Source: JBGSMF01 sp964651475
Lineage (GTDB): Bacteria; Chloroflexota; Anaerolineae; Fen-1058
Assembly (NCBI GenBank): GCA_964651475.1
Contig: CAZYXV010000060.1
Span: 1-14,656 of the forward strand
Length of the DNA: 14,656 nt
Direction: 5' to 3'
Shown: positions 14,106 through 14,656 of the stretch, piece after piece
How positions within the stretch are numbered: the stretch's first letter is position 1
How the letters are laid out: every line of letters begins with the position of its first letter
Position numbers and translations under genes: made by a program
Notes under the pieces: model-generated
What the model saw: only the letters and a program-made list of their open reading frames with translations
The model's database searches: none
What the model was told of the DNA's origin: nothing

Positions 14106-14155
14106 GTTCCGCCCGCAGTTCAACCTATCTGCCGCCAGGCAGGCTGCGGGCGAAC
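14106..14155. repeat. Nested cruciform-like palindrome
   Basis: GTTCCGCCCGCAG (14106-14118) pairs with CTGCGGGCGAAC (14144-14155) with one bulged C. Inside, CTGCC-GCCA-GGCAG (14129-14142) forms a second hairpin. No T-run follows, so it does not look like a terminator. Confidence 0.7.
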
Positions 14156-14181
14156 CGGCAAAGAATTGCACCCCCCTCTAA

Positions 14182-14234
14182 CTCCCCCCGCTACGCGGGG
14201 GGAGAATAGCCCTCCCCCGCTGTGCGGGGGAGGG
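14182..14234. repeat. Pair of G+C-rich hairpins
   Basis: CTCCCCCCGC-TAC-GCGGGGGGAG (14182-14204) is a perfect 10-bp stem. CCCTCCCCCGC-TGT-GCGGGGGAGGG (14210-14234) is a perfect 11-bp stem. The two are similar, five bases apart, and look like copies of one repeat. Neither is followed by a T-run. Confidence 0.85.
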
Positions 14235-14252
14235 TTGGGTAGGGGCGCACAT

Positions 14253-14322
14253 CTCAGAGTTTGTGAAAATATTGTCGGTTCGCCCCCACCGACCAAGGCT
14301 GGATATTTCCTTACACTCTGAG
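14253..14322. repeat. 70-bp nested inverted repeat
   Basis: Three nested arm pairs share one axis: CTCAGAGT (14253-14260) with ACTCTGAG (14315-14322), AAATAT (14267-14272) with ATATTT (14303-14308), and GTCGGT (14274-14279) with ACCGAC (14288-14293). The first gap is six bases on both sides. It could be a small non-autonomous element or a structured RNA. Confidence 0.6.
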
Positions 14323-14334
14323 TCTAGATTCTTC

Positions 14335-14491
14335 GCCGCCTGCGGCGGCTACCCAGAAACTGACTGTCATTGCGAGACCCGCAGGGTCGAAGCAATCTCC
14401 ACGCTTGTCCAGCGGGGGATTGCTTAGCCAGCCTAGTCCGGCAGGACAGGTCGGCGCGCTTCGCGCGCCTCCTCGCAATGACGAGTTTCTG
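14335..14491. repeat. Large composite palindrome with internal hairpins
   Basis: GCCGCC-TGC-GGCGGC (14335-14349) comes first. CAGAAACT (14354-14361) and GTCATTGCGAG (14366-14376) then pair with CTCGCAATGAC (14472-14482) and AGTTTCTG (14484-14491). Inside are GACCC-GCA-GGGTC (14377-14389), AGCAATC/GATTGCT (14391-14397 / 14418-14424) and GCGCGC-TTC-GCGCGC (14454-14468). CATTGCGAG...GAAGCAATC is a motif I recall from intergenic repeats of several phyla. Its right arm recurs at bases 1-10. Confidence 0.8.
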
Positions 14492-14600
14492 ATTTCTGGC
14501 ATATCGCCGAAGGCGATTTGAGTTCTCAGAATGACAGATCGCCGGACAAGTTTCTGACTTGTAAACATAGCGCCGGAGGCGATATGAATTCTCAGGATGA
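14484..14600. repeat. Two diverged ~51-bp direct repeats with conserved hairpins
   Basis: 14484-14534 and 14549-14600 share AGTTTCTGA at the start and TTCTCAG(A/G)ATGA at the end. Each has a central hairpin: ATCGCC-GAA-GGCGAT (14503-14517) and CGCC-GGA-GGCG (14571-14581). GCTACCCAGAAACT occurs before the composite palindrome (14348-14361) and after the second unit (14602-14615), so the block is also flanked by a 14-bp direct repeat. Confidence 0.75.
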
Positions 14601-14656
14601 AGCTACCCAGAAACTTAACTGCCTGCTGGGGTGGGAGTGGGTGTCAGTGTAAAGCC

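Larger units (their letters stand above)
13989..14656. other. Gene-free, repeat-dense intergenic region
   Basis: No frame here has a credible protein. The minus-strand frame at 14311-14568 runs through hairpin repeats and has no ribosome site. The stretch is filled by the short direct repeats, hairpins and palindromes listed separately. The only terminator candidate for the oxidoreductase gene is weak: GGGCT (14056-14060) with AGCCC (14077-14081), then TTTTT at 14087-14091. Confidence 0.8.

Noticed and set aside
14311..14568. An 85-codon open frame on the minus strand
   Set aside because: It runs entirely through hairpin and direct repeats, has no ribosome site and its translation looks like repeat sequence.
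1..14656. tRNA, rRNA or toxin partner genes
   Set aside because: I looked for cloverleaf-like T-arm sequences, rRNA-like segments and a small toxin gene beside the HTH gene and saw none I could support.

Overview
The window looks like chromosomal DNA of a member of the Chloroflexota, most likely the Anaerolineae/Caldilineae side. Several things point there: a very large transcription factor made of a winged helix, a BTAD domain, an NB-ARC type NTPase and TPRs; a secreted protein carrying the FLPVVLR-type motif common in Chloroflexota exoproteins; a small Trp-rich protein of a kind I recall next to such regulators; the DUF58 and SpoIIM-like genes; and intergenic DNA packed with palindromic repeats. 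This is a family-level inference; there is no rRNA or marker gene here.

Layout. 61-2118 (minus) encodes a secreted protein whose centre is two adjacent 223-residue copies of one unit. 2190-2393 (minus) is a small Trp-rich protein, divergent from the regulator at 2493-6038 (plus). Just before the regulator's ATG lie two 9-bp direct repeats 11 bp apart, a spacing like that of SARP operators. The regulator overlaps a SpoIIM-like membrane protein (6001-6948, plus). Next come three minus-strand genes: an A+T-richer beta-propeller protein (6972-8147), a DUF58 protein (8277-9584) and a 56-residue protein (9625-9795). A 95-bp MITE-like element with 12-bp inverted ends and 8-bp target duplication sits across the DUF58 stop codon. 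A terminator at 9836-9862 separates these from an Xre-type HTH gene (9920-10153, minus).

From 10222 everything is on the plus strand: an RlmB-type SpoU rRNA methyltransferase (10222-10962); a strong sigma-70-like promoter and a structured leader with an internal terminator-like hairpin; an 85-residue SWIM zinc-finger protein (11173-11430); a strong terminator; then a flippase-like/LPG-synthase-type membrane protein (11576-12577) and an FAD-dependent oxidoreductase (12618-13988), joined by eight heptanucleotide repeats. The last 668 bases hold no credible gene, only at least five kinds of hairpin or direct repeat. The first ten bases match one arm of a palindrome found there.

Function. The genes do not form one obvious pathway. 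DUF58 and SpoIIM-like genes often occur in one cluster with a MoxR ATPase; here they are split by a compositionally different gene and point toward each other, suggesting rearrangement. The flippase-like protein and oxidoreductase probably form a two-gene unit. The features most worth following are the MITE, the SWIM-gene leader RNA, the regulator's 11-bp-spaced operator candidate and its HxH...CxxC motif. I do not see a clearly new multi-gene system; the novelty candidates are regulatory and repeat structures and the small proteins.
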